Shown: positions 35,901 to 48,100 of the stretch, piece after piece
Numbering within the stretch: the first letter of the stretch is position 1
Layout of the letters: each line of letters opens with the position of its first letter
From: Beroe forskalii
Taxonomy: Eukaryota > Ctenophora > Nuda > Beroida > Beroidae
NCBI GenBank assembly: GCA_011033025.1
Contig: WFMF01000573.1
Coordinates: 1 to 64,000, forward strand
Reading direction: 5' to 3'
DNA: 64,000 bases
The notes under the pieces: model-generated
The model's input: only the letters and a program-made list of their open reading frames with translations
The model's database searches: none
What the model was told of the DNA's origin: nothing
Position numbers and translations under genes: made by a program

Positions 35901-36846
35901 GAGGGACGAAGGGCTGTGATTGGCATTTAGTCACTCTGATGAAGTATTGCCTGATATCTCTTATTTGGATTATGTAAATCACTGGGTTTGCAATGCTGTT
36001 AAGTGGAATCATATAAATATACAACCATATCACAGCCTCTGTAGATAATTTCATTGGATTCATATGACCAAATGCTCCCACAATTTCATCCACAAAAGCT
36101 AAAGAGAAAGGTATATTCAAGGTAATATAAACTGCTGTTAGAAGTACAATTGTGAGCGTGGCTGAATTCTTCTTCTTTATTCCAATTTCCAAGTTTTTCT
36201 GACCGTTTTGTGAGGAACATCTTGTAGATTGACACTTGAGAAGACAGATAGAGAAAAGGCAACTCAAGGAAATTGGGAGTATTGGCAACAAAAATTCTAC
36301 GACGTTACAGAAAATGAAAACCTTCAGCTTTGAACTATTTATATCAAATATATCATAGTTCGAAACTCCACACATTCCAAAACTCGGTGAAAACCTATAA
36401 GATACACCGTACCACCAAGGTAATGAGCTTTGAACCAGAAGGACTACAAGATATGCTGTGATGGGCCATGTGACATGTTTGTAGTTGAGTCTGAGGAAAG
36501 GCTTGAACATGGTCAGTGTCCTGAGAATGCTCATCAAACCTATGCAGAAAACAGAAAGTCTGCTCACAACTTGGAAAATGTAGCCCGATGCAGAGCAGAG
36601 GAAAGGGACAGAAAAGAACAGGGGATCTCCTTCAGCGAAGTTGGAGACAGCAGAGGGAAGGAATAGAGCACAGATAACAAGATCCACAGCATTCATGAAA
36701 ATGTAGAGCAGGGACACATAGCTGGATCTGTCTTTGTACTTGCTGATGAAGTAGCTGAGTGAGAGCAAGTTGGCAGATACTCCTAGGCTGAAAAAGAGTG
36801 TACATGCAATCCCATAGGGCCATAGTGTGATTGGTATCATCAGCAC
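35860..36846 (-). CDS. Rhodopsin-like (class A) G-protein-coupled receptor, single exon
   Basis: The 328-aa intronless protein has seven hydrophobic segments. Class A landmarks are visible: Asn in TM1 (GVSANLLSL), Asp in TM2 (MNAVDLVI), Arg at the end of TM3 (SILRTLTMF, where DRY is reduced to xLR), Trp in TM4 (WPITAYL), Pro in TM5 and TM6 (TLNIPF), and NPVIY in TM7. Cys in FLCSASG and MCGVSNY can form the usual extracellular disulphide. The ligand is unknown. Lack of introns and the altered DRY are typical of expanded invertebrate chemosensory-type receptor families. The final ~14 residues (PQFSRRRVTLRSHS) are encoded by the minisatellite, so the natural C-terminus may have been replaced. 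The next gene on the same strand is at 38617. Confidence 0.85.
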   Translation of the reverse strand: MLMIPITLWPYGIACTLFFSLGVSANLLSLSYFISKYKDRSSYVSLLYIFMNAVDLVICALFLPSAVSNFAEGDPLFFSVPFLCSASGYIFQVVSRLSVFCIGLMSILRTLTMFKPFLRLNYKHVTWPITAYLVVLLVQSSLPWWYGVSYRFSPSFGMCGVSNYDIFDINSSKLKVFIFCNVVEFLLPILPISLSCLFSICLLKCQSTRCSSQNGQKNLEIGIKKKNSATLTIVLLTAVYITLNIPFSLAFVDEIVGAFGHMNPMKLSTEAVIWLYIYMIPLNSIANPVIYIIQIRDIRQYFIRVTKCQSQPFVPQFSRRRVTLRSHS

Positions 36847-38616
36847 TCGAAACTGAAAGTAAACATATTCAATGATTATGACGAGAGAAATAAAAATGAA
36901 TGTACCTTCGAAGTCTAAGATTATTTACTTCAAGATAAGATTAATAACCGAAAACGCGTCAAGAAAAGTACGAAACGTTCGTTTTATTTCCTCAAAAAAG
37001 TGACAGAATCAATACCTTCGTACTTTGAGCGCCGCGCTCGATAACGTTCGAACGAAGTGAGAACATTTGCGCGGCGTCCCAAAGTACGGTAAAGTACGAT
37101 GGTATTATCAGTTATTATCAAAGTACGAAGGTATTATATAGTTTAGACGCATTGGACGGGACCAAATTGTGATGAACGATTATCAAACTTTGCATTAAAG
37201 TGGTATAAGTGGAACAGAGTGTACATATAGCTCCATTTACTCATATGGCTAAGTGTAATGCATAAGATAGGCGTTTAAAATCCTATGAGGCGTACTAGTC
37301 AGATATCACACAACTTAACTTCGATAAAGGTAGGCGAAAGGCATTTGGAAGAGGTGTGCACTATTTTGAAACACTTACTTACTCTAACTAATCTACAAAT
37401 TCTTAGAAATGCAGCATTATCTTAGTTTTGATTATTGAAGTTTTCATGTATAGCGAAAACACATTCGAAACTCGCTCCTACCAAAATGAAGTGATGTGCA
37501 ATAAATTCTTGGCATACTGGAAACAGTGATACTGAAAACGGATGCAACCCACTTCATCTTCCAAAACTGGAAGTAAAAAATTCGATTCCATCATGGAAAT
37601 CAAATACAAACACAGTATTTTTGATGGACGATGAACATTGCTCCATCCTTATAAACTAGAACTAGTAGCTATGTTCCTATAAAGTACCTTAGGTACCTAA
37701 AAGGTACCGTAGGTACCAATAAGAATTAGTTAGGTAACTACTCAGCAATAGCGTTGTGGGGGCGACGATAGCAATTTTCAAGAAAAAAGTCATGGCTAGG
37801 TACAATTAAAAAGAACCCCCCCCCCCCTGTTTAAGCGATTCCGGAAATTTTAACACATTTTTCAGTGGAAAATCTTCACGTTGATATTTAGGAGAACGGG
37901 AAAGTACACTGCACTCGCCCACCACAGTTAGCTATGCACGAACAATTATAGTACCGATGAAAACAGTTATTATATAATAATTTAGCACGATTATGCTCTA
38001 TTTTGGTCACCTGGCGTATTAGACTTAGAGTATTAGCTTTGTCAGAAGGTCCCTAATTTGACCAATAAGTCCTTCGTCAATATCGACCCATAGTATTTGT
38101 TAATTGGCCATTTGGTGAAATTTTATCAAACGGCATGGTAAGCCCGTCACATCATGGAGATCCTTGGTCCGATTCTCACTGATAAGATAGTAACTTAGTA
38201 CTTTAGGAAGGGTGTGATATAAATCTCTCACCCTTAGCACAGCCTTAGCACAGCCTAAGCAGCCAGGCTTGCCACACGCCCACACAGCAGCTATTGCTTT
38301 ATTTGGGTTTAACCTACCTGTGTACTGTGTAATTGGAGCTGAGACTGAAGTTGATTTCTAAGTTAACGGAACAAGAGTTAAATTTTCCATTTTCCATAGA
38401 AACTTTCAATTGAAAGTTTCAATTTGATGCACTGTTCTAGATACCGGATCATCATTTGCCATCAGAACGAAAATCAATTGTTCTGCAGCACTGAGATTTA
38501 AATTTCAAACCATTACAACATTGCAAATGTGAAATGTTTGAGTACAATATAACCCAATAAATGTTTGCAAATGCATCGATCGATGAAGAGATTGATGAAA
38601 GCGCGCAATCTACTTT
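36847..38616. other. Intergenic region with a small hairpin element
   Basis: No gene is supported. It contains the hairpin MITE at 37011-37135, a GGTACC-rich stretch (ccttaggtacctaaaaggta then ccgtaggtacc, about 37684-37719) and a poly-C run at 37817-37827. Confidence 0.5.
37011..37135. mobile_element. 125-bp hairpin MITE
   Basis: Ends AATACCTTCGTACTTTG (37011-37027) and CAAAGTACGAAGGTATT (37119-37135) are perfect 17-bp inverted repeats. A second inner pair (GCGCCGCGC near 37029 and GCGCGGCGT near 37070) makes a nested stem. There is no coding capacity. This is typical of a foldback or miniature inverted-repeat element. Confidence 0.7.
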
Positions 38617-39799
38617 TCATAGACTTTCTGTTGATAGAATCTTAAGCGTTTTTATCGATCGATCCATGTGCACACACACAAACGGGTCAAGCCGAAATAC
38701 CTCACACAAACCTGTTTCTAAGCTGCTGTCAATACAGATGGCACTCAGCAGACAGTACCCCGTAGCCTGGTTGTAAATCTCACAGTAAACTTGGCACGAG
38801 CTACCCCCATCAATCCGCACTGTGCCTTTACCTGACAAACGACCGGTTACCATTTCTCATTAAATCCGGTTACGGTTTCGGTTAACCGACCGTTTATCCC
38901 TAGACGTTTAATTGCGAAATAAAAATATTCGGTTACGGTATCGGTTGGCTGAAAACGCCCGGTTAACCGGTATTTCAGTTCGGTTAACCGGTTGTTTCCT
39001 ACTCTTACCCTGATCCACATTGGGATAATGCACGATGTTAGAAGTTCCCCACCCTGACCAAACCACGCAGTTTATCATGTGGGGGTGGGAGTCAGGGCAG
39101 GTTATTACTCCGGATTTTTTGGCGGGGATTCGGGGGGATATAACTGCTCGGGTTGTGAACTGCAGCCCTTGCTGTTGCAAACACACTGCGACAGCCTGAG
39201 AGGGATTGGTTTTCATCTCCGGAGTAAAACAAGTCAGAACAGCACGGATGATAATGTATTTTTATGGTTTTGCCCAAGATTAGAGTAATATTTAACTCCA
39301 GAATCAGGGCCGCGACAAACATAAATTAGAGACAATTTCAAAGAATAGTCAACTCACTTTGACACCCTGCCTTTTGAATCCGGTGTATCCAGCACATGTC
39401 CCAGCTGTCAACTGTAAACCATCACTTTCATCCCCAATCGAACCCTTCACCTGAACGATTTAACCATATAATGCTGATTTGCCTACATTCTTATAGAGAA
39501 GATCCAGAAACAGCATTTGATGACGCACAATCCTGGTTTAAAATGGTGAAGCTATTCAGCTTACTGCTTACAAAGTTAAAACTTTTAATTAGTTATTTCA
39601 CTCACCAGACTACAATCAACAAGATAAGTCCCCTGTGGGCACGTCACGTCAGTTCTCGCATCGTCCTCTTGAGCACTCCACGGACTGACTACCGTCCGCA
39701 TATGGACGGAAGGGTTGAGAAGGACGTAGTCCTGGACTAAGTAGCGAGTACTGACCAGCGACAAAAGAAGAAGGAACACTGGGAGGGGTCTGTGGGATC
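38617..39799 (-). CDS. Secreted Cys-rich protein resembling the PCSK9 C-terminal domain (partial 5')
   Basis: Minus-strand exons 39799-39606, 39409-39356, 39216-39009 and 38831-38617 join in phase. A hydrophobic stretch PLPVFLLLLSLVST suggests a signal peptide, but no ATG precedes it in this exon, so a first exon is missing. Cysteine-bearing blocks follow: DVTCPQGTYLVDCSL, GTCAGYTGF, AVAVCLQQQ, VITCPDSHPHMINCVVWSGW and SCQVYCEIYNQATGYCLLSA. The repeated pattern C-x-x-G-x-x-L-x-x-C-S, then C, then AVAxC resembles modules of the Cys/His-rich C-terminal domain of PCSK9 (known family feature; the match is from memory). Two modules can be made out. Exon 4 could instead use a GTTTGT donor at 38711 and continue elsewhere. 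Function is unknown. Confidence 0.55.
38879..38990. repeat. Cluster of CGGTTAACCG palindromes
   Basis: CGGTTAACCG occurs at 38879, 38960 and 38981, with further half-sites CGGTTACGGT and TCGGTT between. All lie within the intron between the last two exons of the secreted Cys-rich gene. Confidence 0.65.
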
Positions 39800-40677
39800 C
39801 TGAGAAAAGGTTGATATTAGATTATTGAACCCGCTGACTTATTCATCGGTATCTTTAATACATATGCAAAAGCGTAAACAGGTGCATAGTCTCAAAAACC
39901 CATTTTTGGGCTAAAGATAGACTTCTTTGTCTATAATTGGCCACAAGGACCAAAAATAAGGCTGAAAATTGAATTGTTCCATGTGACTGCATTCCAGAGA
40001 GTGTAATAATGATGCATTTATACACAGATTTTTCCCCATGTCCAAGTGTGTCAACCAATCAGGACAAAGTATCATATAAAATCCTCCGTACTGATCGGGC
40101 AGATCACAACGCGATGTAGACGCAAATCGCAACAAGTGTAAACAAAATATCTCGATGATTTGGGAATGGTTTCAAACGAGAAAGTTTTACTTCGGAAACC
40201 ATCTCGACCCATGTTCAAAAGATACCTGTAAGGAGAGACTTCTTCATTTCAAACTACCTCGTGGATTCTTCAAACCAAACTAACATACAAATTCACAATT
40301 TACAGCTTTAGGTAAAGGGAGATTAATGGGATAGATACAAAGTCTTTCCTCGGAGAAAATTTTCACTATTTAACAAAGACAACCTGACGTGGGGGTAGGT
40401 TAGAACAATCCACATAATGGAGTGGGATCGTCTTTTCAGAGTTTTAACTAACCCATTTCTCATTATTATTCATGATTCGGGTGGTTCAGTGGCCCGTGTG
40501 CAATGTAAGTAACTTGCAAAAGGTCTTTGAAAGACAATGGCCGTTCAAATGGTTCTTTTTACAGAACGATGGGATGAATAAGGCCATTCTCTCTACTTGA
40601 GAACTTACTAACTTAGCTCGAATCATATCTAGATAGCAAGAGGATCAAGGATGATTATTGTGGCATCTTTCCTGTCA

Positions 40678-40712
40678 TTCATTTCTGAGGCACCCGAAAT
40701 CCAAACCCCAGT
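40678..40712. repeat. Fragment of the 350-bp satellite
   Basis: ttcatttctgaggcacccga then aatccaaaccc matches the satellite landmark ATTTCTGAGGCACCCAGGAT plus CCGAAATC found in the array at 1-1240. Confidence 0.5.
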
Positions 40713-40976
40713 GTTTTGGTATTTTGGTATCAACGAAGAGAAGTTAACACGTATTTTTCTGATAATTTACATGATTTAAATGATAATCAATTCGATTCCG
40801 AGCATTTCACAGGTGCATTCCGAGTTGGATATAGGATTGCATTTCTAACCCATACCTGCACCCCACATACTGATGTATTGATACCTCATTCCAATCAGTT
40901 GTCATGGTAACCAAGCCTGTCTCACTCTCAAGTTACATGCTTCTCTGGCTGTGTTCTAAATGGGAAATAGGCGGTG

Positions 40977-41019
40977 TGACGTCATCAATTCACCAGTTTA
41001 AACCATGATAATGACGTCA
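40977..41019. repeat. CRE-flanked dispersed element, best preserved copy
   Basis: Exact TGACGTCA at both ends (40977-40984 and 41012-41019) encloses tcaattcaccagtttaaacc and atgataa. An AATAGGCGGT block precedes the left end and CTCTAACCACC follows the right end, as at other copies (CTCACAACCGCC at 13942). Confidence 0.8.
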
Positions 41020-41207
41020 CTCTAACCACCATTTTATGTGTGCGTGCCTGAGCCTATAGGCGTACGAACTGTGAGACAGTTTTAAACCTGCTTTGGTCAC
41101 TCGTCCCTTCAGTTTGTTTAGTGTCCTATTATATATTTGAAATCTATATATATGCGCCCATGTGTGTTGCCAATAGGAACCAGACGGGTAGTGATGTCAT
41201 GAAATTG

Positions 41208-41249
41208 CCATATATGGGCAAAAACTGGTGAAAATATTACCATATATGG
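41208..41249. promoter_or_regulatory. Second pair of perfect CArG boxes
   Basis: CCATATATGG occurs twice (41208-41217 and 41240-41249), 32 bp apart and about 190 bp right of the best CRE-flanked element. The spacing is almost the same as that of the pair at 16042-16082 (31 bp). Confidence 0.5.
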
Positions 41250-43019
41250 TAATTTGGTGACTTCACTGGGCGTGTAGCGATGATCTGTACTTCATGGTAA
41301 CAAGATAACATATACCTTATCAAACTGGGTAACAAGGCGTGGTTTCAGAAAGCAGTTAGAATTCAAACATTTCACCAGTTTGCGACGAATTTTCTCATTC
41401 TTGCTGCATGAAATCTTTCCCTTCGTATGCTTTGAATATATCTTGAACAATATGATATCTTGAAAATTGTACTTGTGGATAATAGTGGCAATCCCATACA
41501 ATTCTAATGAATGACCAGGCAAGTCTACGGAAGTCTCAAACATTTCACACACTTTCCTTACTGACATTCTGTTTCAAGTCTCCAATAGTCTCATCTAATT
41601 CACTCACTCTTCTCTATTGCTCTATTGACATCCTCTTTGTTTCAAGTCTCCAGCAGTCTCTTCTCCCAAGAATACACAAGAATATGGTGATAAGTGCTTC
41701 CGTAGAATGGAGAATATCACTTTGCTGCGAGAATACAGATCAGAGTGTTCAGTAAGTGCCAAGGATCTTTACTCTTTATATCCGTAACCAAAGCATCAGC
41801 AGTTGAAATGTGTCATTATCAAGGATAACAATGGTGAATTGATGACAACGAACATTCTATTGTTCCAGCGGGAGATATATGAAAATAGGTGCTGCAAAAG
41901 ATTCATCAACTACATAATATATTACTGTGGATGAGATAAACTCGCCATGTAAATGATCTCTATGGTTTTAAAGGCTGCAATCGAGGAATAACGCCACCAA
42001 AGAATAACGGTTAGCTGCGGTTGGATCACCAACCACTTTAAACCACATCTATGATATAATGAAGTCATTTTTAGTTTTCAACCACGCTCCTTTACATAAA
42101 TTCGAGTGCATGCTGTGCTAGGTTTAAGAGTTAGGCATGGAAATAAAACTGTCATATAGCTCATTCTGCTTTAGTTGCATCAGTAGGCTGCAGCAAACGC
42201 AATATATGGTTCATTGCCGATGAATATTATAATTTAAAGCTATAGGGCATGGAACAGGAAAAATGTCATAGAAAATGGCATGGAACAGGAAAATGGCATA
42301 ATCTGGACATCATCATCAGGCACATAGAAGAGTAGTAGGGGCACCAGGAACTCAGGAATTGTGATTTCATTTTCCGCATGATTTAGGCCATTTACACTGC
42401 TCATCAAATGCTGTTTATATTCAAATATATTCTGTTATTTATTCATTACCACTTAATACTCTGTTTACAGAGTTTGAGCGCGCATTTCACCCCAACTTTA
42501 CCCGTAATAATATATGCATTCCGCGAATGACATTTGAGCTGGCTAATTCTCGAAACAGTCAGATTACAAGGATCAAGTACGCAGCAAGGGGAGCTTATAA
42601 AGGTTTCGTCACTGAGTTGGCTGTATTTAGGCAGGTCTGGTTGGTTGCTCGATTTTGTTTTTTTTTCCGAGAAAAACATGATTGGTTTGTTTGTGAAAAG
42701 TACATTTCGATCGCTCACTGTTTAAGACGAAGACTATTTTTCAAAAGAGTTTGCCGGACCATTTGTTATTTTGTATCGTGTCTTTTCAAGTTCTGAATTT
42801 TAAATAGAAGGCGACCCAGTTCTTCCCTTTGTCAAATATCTTCCCTTTTTCCAGAAAAAAAATCAAAGGAAATCGAGTATTACTGAAAAAACGCAGTTTT
42901 TAAAGATTTGCAAGAAAAAATTGTTGCAAAAAATCTTTTATTCTATTTTTTCAGATATTTTCATCAGGAAAGTTAATATCTTGATCTTTTCTCTTAGTGG
43001 ATCACATTTTCATCTTTTA

Positions 43020-43289
43020 TCATTTTACTATCGTGCCTGGTACAGACTGCGTGCAGACACAATATCGTGTTTGGTCTGATAAGTGCAACCATGCTTGGTT
43101 TGGAACAATATTCATCTGAATTTCTAGATCATTCCTCGATGCCAGCCACAGATTCGTTGACCAGAATTCATCATCTGCTGATATTGCATTCGAGAATTCA
43201 ACTTTTGGCAATCGACCTGGCACGAGATTGAGGTTTTGCAAGCTTTTCCAATTGTTCATTTTAAAATGAATCTGATAATATGCTGGCAA
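43020..43289 (-). pseudogene. Possible C-type-lectin-like exon or relic
   Basis: The ORF includes LVPGRLPKVEFSNAISADDE, FWSTNLWLASRNDL and QAWLHLSDQTRYCVCTQS. The order GxLPxV...FW...W...RYCVCxQ is reminiscent of the second half of a C-type lectin domain, but the typical WND and first cysteines are not seen and no flanking exons were found. This is a weak call; chance ORF is possible. Confidence 0.22.
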
Positions 43290-45130
43290 GCTTCTGCAAA
43301 TTCTGAAAAAATCTTTTCTAAGTTTTAAGAATAAATTGCAGCTAACTTCATTGTTTTATTCCCTAAGTAGTACGGTATGTGCATGAGATTAGGTCACCAT
43401 CGTATAGATATAAAGATCAAACAACACAATAACAAGTTAAAAACGGTATGACAATATCAAAGACTCAAATTGGAGCAGGACATCTTTTTCTTTAAAAATG
43501 GCGACTGTAATTGGACTTATTTATAGGATTCATGGACCGCTCAAGAAGCACGATTGATCCCGGTTTCGATAGCCGTGTTTTATCAAAATCCCACCTTTGT
43601 AAAACTAAAATTGTAAAACTCTACTTACTCATATCTCCTTTGTATCTTGAGAAAAGTCAATTATATATACAACACTTCAGCAGTCGGTTCCACCGTGCAC
43701 AGCTCACTCTCATAAAAATAGTACAAAAGAGATATAAGTATAAAATAACAAATTCACATGTCAGTTAAAAGATGTGCTTGTCTCATATGCCTTAGCGCCT
43801 CCTAAAAGCACGCGTGATGAATGACTGATTAAAATGACGTCATTATCATAGTTTAACGTAGTACTTTAATGAAGTTTAAATGCTTATTTTACGTTTTGGC
43901 ACCTACCAATCACAAGCAGAATCATGGAATAGCTGGAATAGAGAGACAATTAAATGCTTTATATCCTTTAGAAACTGTTTGTATGGTATCATCAATCAAC
44001 GGTTGCTGTAGTTTAGTAGTTTAGTACTTTGTACCATTCGTGTCATATAAACTCGAGAAAATAGTCATTTATACTTGTTGATATCTGTAAAGGATAGTGC
44101 CGATAAAATATCCTAGATTGAAACCGATGGTGTCACCTAATCCTTCGATTCTTTCGATAGAATGATAGAATGATTTAACTTGTTGTTTAATTTCTTTGTG
44201 CTTTAGCCTCATTCTCACCATTGACTTTGCTGTTGCCTGCCGTATTTTTCGAAATTCGCTTTGAATGCATTCATCACATTAAGCTCAAGCCTTTTCTCAC
44301 GATAGAGTCACAAAGAGTCTTGCTGGGTCTGGGAAAATCCGATCTCGAATTCTGGGCAATTCGAGTAATCTTAAATCATGATGATGGCTTCATCATCAGT
44401 TTCTATTTTTATCAGCGACCGGTGCCTAATGACGACAGCACACTTTTTTACTTTTTGCCTAGAGCGCGTTGAAAATTGCCCGATCAGCACACTGCATCTC
44501 TGCGATACTGCGCGCAGATTGGCTGAGCCATCAAGTGCTATGGGGAAACTACAAAACTTTGCCAATATAGTTCCTACAGATCACATGAAAAGAGCCACTT
44601 ACTGTTCCGAGGAACTTCCACTATCTCAGGTAGCGGATGTCTGACTCATTGGATTATCGTGCTTATGAAACTCTAATGATTCGAGATAGGATGTTATTTT
44701 CACGGAATTTTATTTGCCATCATGTTGTACTACTGTAGATTGTTTTTGTTGGTGCCGATGTTATACGATTTCGTCATTTGCTGTCACTTTTATTGATTTT
44801 TTGTCCTAGTTGCTGATGCCCTTTCGCTGAATACCAATGCCGCGAAAAATTAATGTCATTGATTCATTGATTCAAAATTTGCTTGCTTTTGTGTCAGTTC
44901 AACAGTCGTTTTCTTTAGCAATCCAACATTTTATCTCTAGGCAAAAAGTCTGAAGCATAGAGTTTACTCGACGTCTTCGACACCTACATAACTCTCCTGA
45001 AGTCCTGATTACACAGCTCTACTATATAAATACACACGGGACTATCTCTGGAGATTGTCAGTACAAACAAACATTGGTATAGCACCCTACAAAACGTTAA
45101 CAATAAAACCTGGTAACATGGTATGGTGGT

Positions 45131-48100
45131 ATGGGAGCAAATACTAAACTTGGTACTATGGTAAGCTCTTTTCTTTATTTCTTTTTTAATTTTTTGAAAA
45201 CGCCTCCTTTCTTATTCCTTTTCGATTTTCTTGTAACAGCTCTTTATGAATTTTGGCAAATAAACAATAAAAGCTATCACGTAATTGATCTCTATTCAAA
45301 TTCCAAAATGATTAAGCTATTCATGCCATTTCTATAATTACAGTTTATGTATATTTTCAGCCAGACAAATTGCCTAACATCAACAGTAACAACAGAGGGT
45401 TCCACGGCTTTCCTGCGGCCTCTAACGGGGGCCAGCTGTCAATAGACCAGGTGGAGATAAAACTCGATAAGAGGAGGAAAAAGGTGGGTTTAAGGTGAAA
45501 AAAAGTTAAAAAGTGTTTGAAAAGAATTGAAAACACTTCGTGGTAACTCATGAATAACTAGAAACTGCCATTACCTACTACTATTACTAAACTCTCGTCT
45601 CTCATGTCGGATAAAAGAAAATAATATTCATTAGTTCATTGTTTAAAAAGAATCAAATGAAGGAAGTGTTTCAAAAAAAGTTTTAACATAATAAATCCGC
45701 AGGATGTTCTGCCTGGAATCAGCAATGCAGGGATTCTAGCCAACCAACCACCACCTTCACGGGTAAGTCCAAATATGGTTACCATGGTTACCTAAGTCAA
45801 TGCACATGATACCATGGCTACCTGAGTCGATATAACTACCTTAGTCTATTTACATGATGCCATGGTTACCATTTATCAATATACATGATAAGAGTATTTG
45901 TAAACAGCAATAAATCTTTGAACTTTTGAATGGTCGAAGGGATCACTTTGACCCGATTCTTTTAACATATGATAATTTCTAATGATAAAATTTCCCAATT
46001 TTAAATTGGAATCACATCCTTATCGACTTATCAGTTTATTCATAATAAAACAGAATTTCTAACCATCTTGCAGTCCAGTGACTCTGAGTCACGAAAAGCT
46101 AGTCGACAAAAAACCTTTCTAACGGTAACAATATCCGTGGTTGAGGAATTGTATTGTGGATATACCTTGCGAAGCATTTTCGTTGTTGTTCTTCAGTTAT
46201 ACATGTGGAAAAGCAAAGTTTAGGAATCTATGAGTCTCTGAAAGTTTAGAATTTAGAAGTTTAGAGTTTGAAATATTTGAGAAAGAAAAAATATAGAAAT
46301 ACTTTTGGGATTTGCTAAAAGTAAATCGATGAAAATCGATGTTAGATTGTTTTGTTTGAGCTTGTATCGAAAATAATAGTGAAGCATTTTTTATCGTTTG
46401 GTTGCATTCTGAAATATTTGAATGACAAAAAACAGTAAGATTTCTCGATTCTTATTGAATAATTTTATCAGGTATTGAGAATTGAAATCTTTTCTCCTCA
46501 GAGTTTCGACGAAGACGAAGACGATGAAAGATGCGTGAGTAATGAGACTTTTATAATACTTGAAAAAAACTTGAACAAAAGTAACATTTTTGACTAATTG
46601 ATTCATCTTAGAATAGAAAATTTAAGATCATAATATTTGATGGCCTCCTATTTTTATCACACAGCCATTACATGCTCATTTTTCCTGATGACTTCCCCAG
46701 ACTCTTCAGATTTCCCAGTGACCACACTCTCAAATTTGCTTGCAATACTTTAATGCTTATTAATTGCAATAACTCCTGTACACGTAACAAATATGAGCCA
46801 CTAAGTGGAGGGGAGTGAAAGGGACAAATCTCAGAAAATAAGCAGATGAGAGTGACGTCATTATCATGGATTAGAATGGTAATTTGATGTCGTAGAATTG
46901 CTTATTTATGGCGCTTAACCGCTTACCCTCAAGTGCTTTGCGTGCTATGAGGAAAATTCGGAGCCACACTGCAATCAAAACCGTTTCTATGGTAAATTTT
47001 AGTACAACTTCAAGAATAATAACGCACATTAATTTATCACAGTTTTATGATTTCAGTAGTATGCATCGATTGCAGTTTCCAAGTTTTTCAGATGGATATT
47101 TCCTTTTGACAGCATGATCCTTTTAGCAGTCACGAAATGCATTGATTATTAAACAGTTCCTTTGAAACCTTCTCAACCGAAATTAGCGGAGATGCACTTG
47201 CGTTTACTGCAGAAGAATTACTAACGGAGAGGTGTATCTATAAACCGACTTAACAAGCCGAGAATTTCATAAGTTTTAGATTCAAACATAAAGTCCTCTG
47301 GAACCCCATTACTATCTTCGTTTTGAACGCAATATGAAATAGTCAATTTGCATAACATCCAACAGTTCCATCAAAATTTCCGTGATGTCTTCTCAATTTA
47401 CAGAGTGTCATTGATAGCGAAATCATGAGGATAAGTATATATGCATTTATGATTGCTGCTAAAGCTCAAACCTTAGCGAAGGTCCGCTGATGATTTGATA
47501 GGCCTCGTTACATCATCAATTCAGCACTTAAACCTATGATAATAACGTCAATTAAAACACTTCAAATCAGCCTAGTGCGTGACCGAAAGGAAATACCCTT
47601 GTCCATTTTTTGGATCCATAGCCACGGTATTATTATATTTATACATGTAGTCCGTCCTAAGTGATATAACTAAGTACTCATCAGTATTTATATATTATGT
47701 AATAAAACGCTCAATCATGTAATCAGCCTATTACATCGGTAAATTATAGATCTTGTTAACCCTCAGAGCAGCGCCTTATCGGCCTTTGAACTTGTCAATG
47801 TAGATTTGTATTTACAAAATCATATTTTACACGGGTCCAATCAATATACGTTATGTTGTACATTAGATAGAATAAGCCCTAAGGATTTAAGGATGAATGC
47901 TCTGAAGACTGAAATAGTCAACCTATGAAACCATCGTCCGAACTTTCGAATTATATGATTCAAACGCGAAACATAGCATAGAAATTAAGTAGACTTATAG
48001 GTTGCGACTGTAATGATTATTGCTTTGAGTTGAACTACCTACGCCTGACTCCATGACTCCCTCTAAAGGCAATAAAGGCGTCTATATAAGACATAAGTAT

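Larger units (their letters stand above)
39800..45130. other. Long region without a supported gene
   Basis: Between the secreted-protein gene (-) and the EF-hand gene (+). It holds CRE-flanked elements at 40977-41019, 41812-41847 and 43835-43870, CArG boxes at 41208-41249 and a satellite fragment at 40678-40712. Minus-strand ORFs at 41567-41292 and 42718-42446 show no recognisable motif. A C-type-lectin-like relic may lie at 43289-43020. A missing first exon of the secreted gene could lie in the left part. Confidence 0.45.

Noticed and set aside
39079-39288. Plus-strand ORF
   Set aside because: Antisense of the phase-consistent third exon of the secreted Cys-rich gene.
41292-42718. Minus-strand ORFs of about 90 codons
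   Set aside because: No recognisable motif, no clear splice borders and no neighbouring exons.
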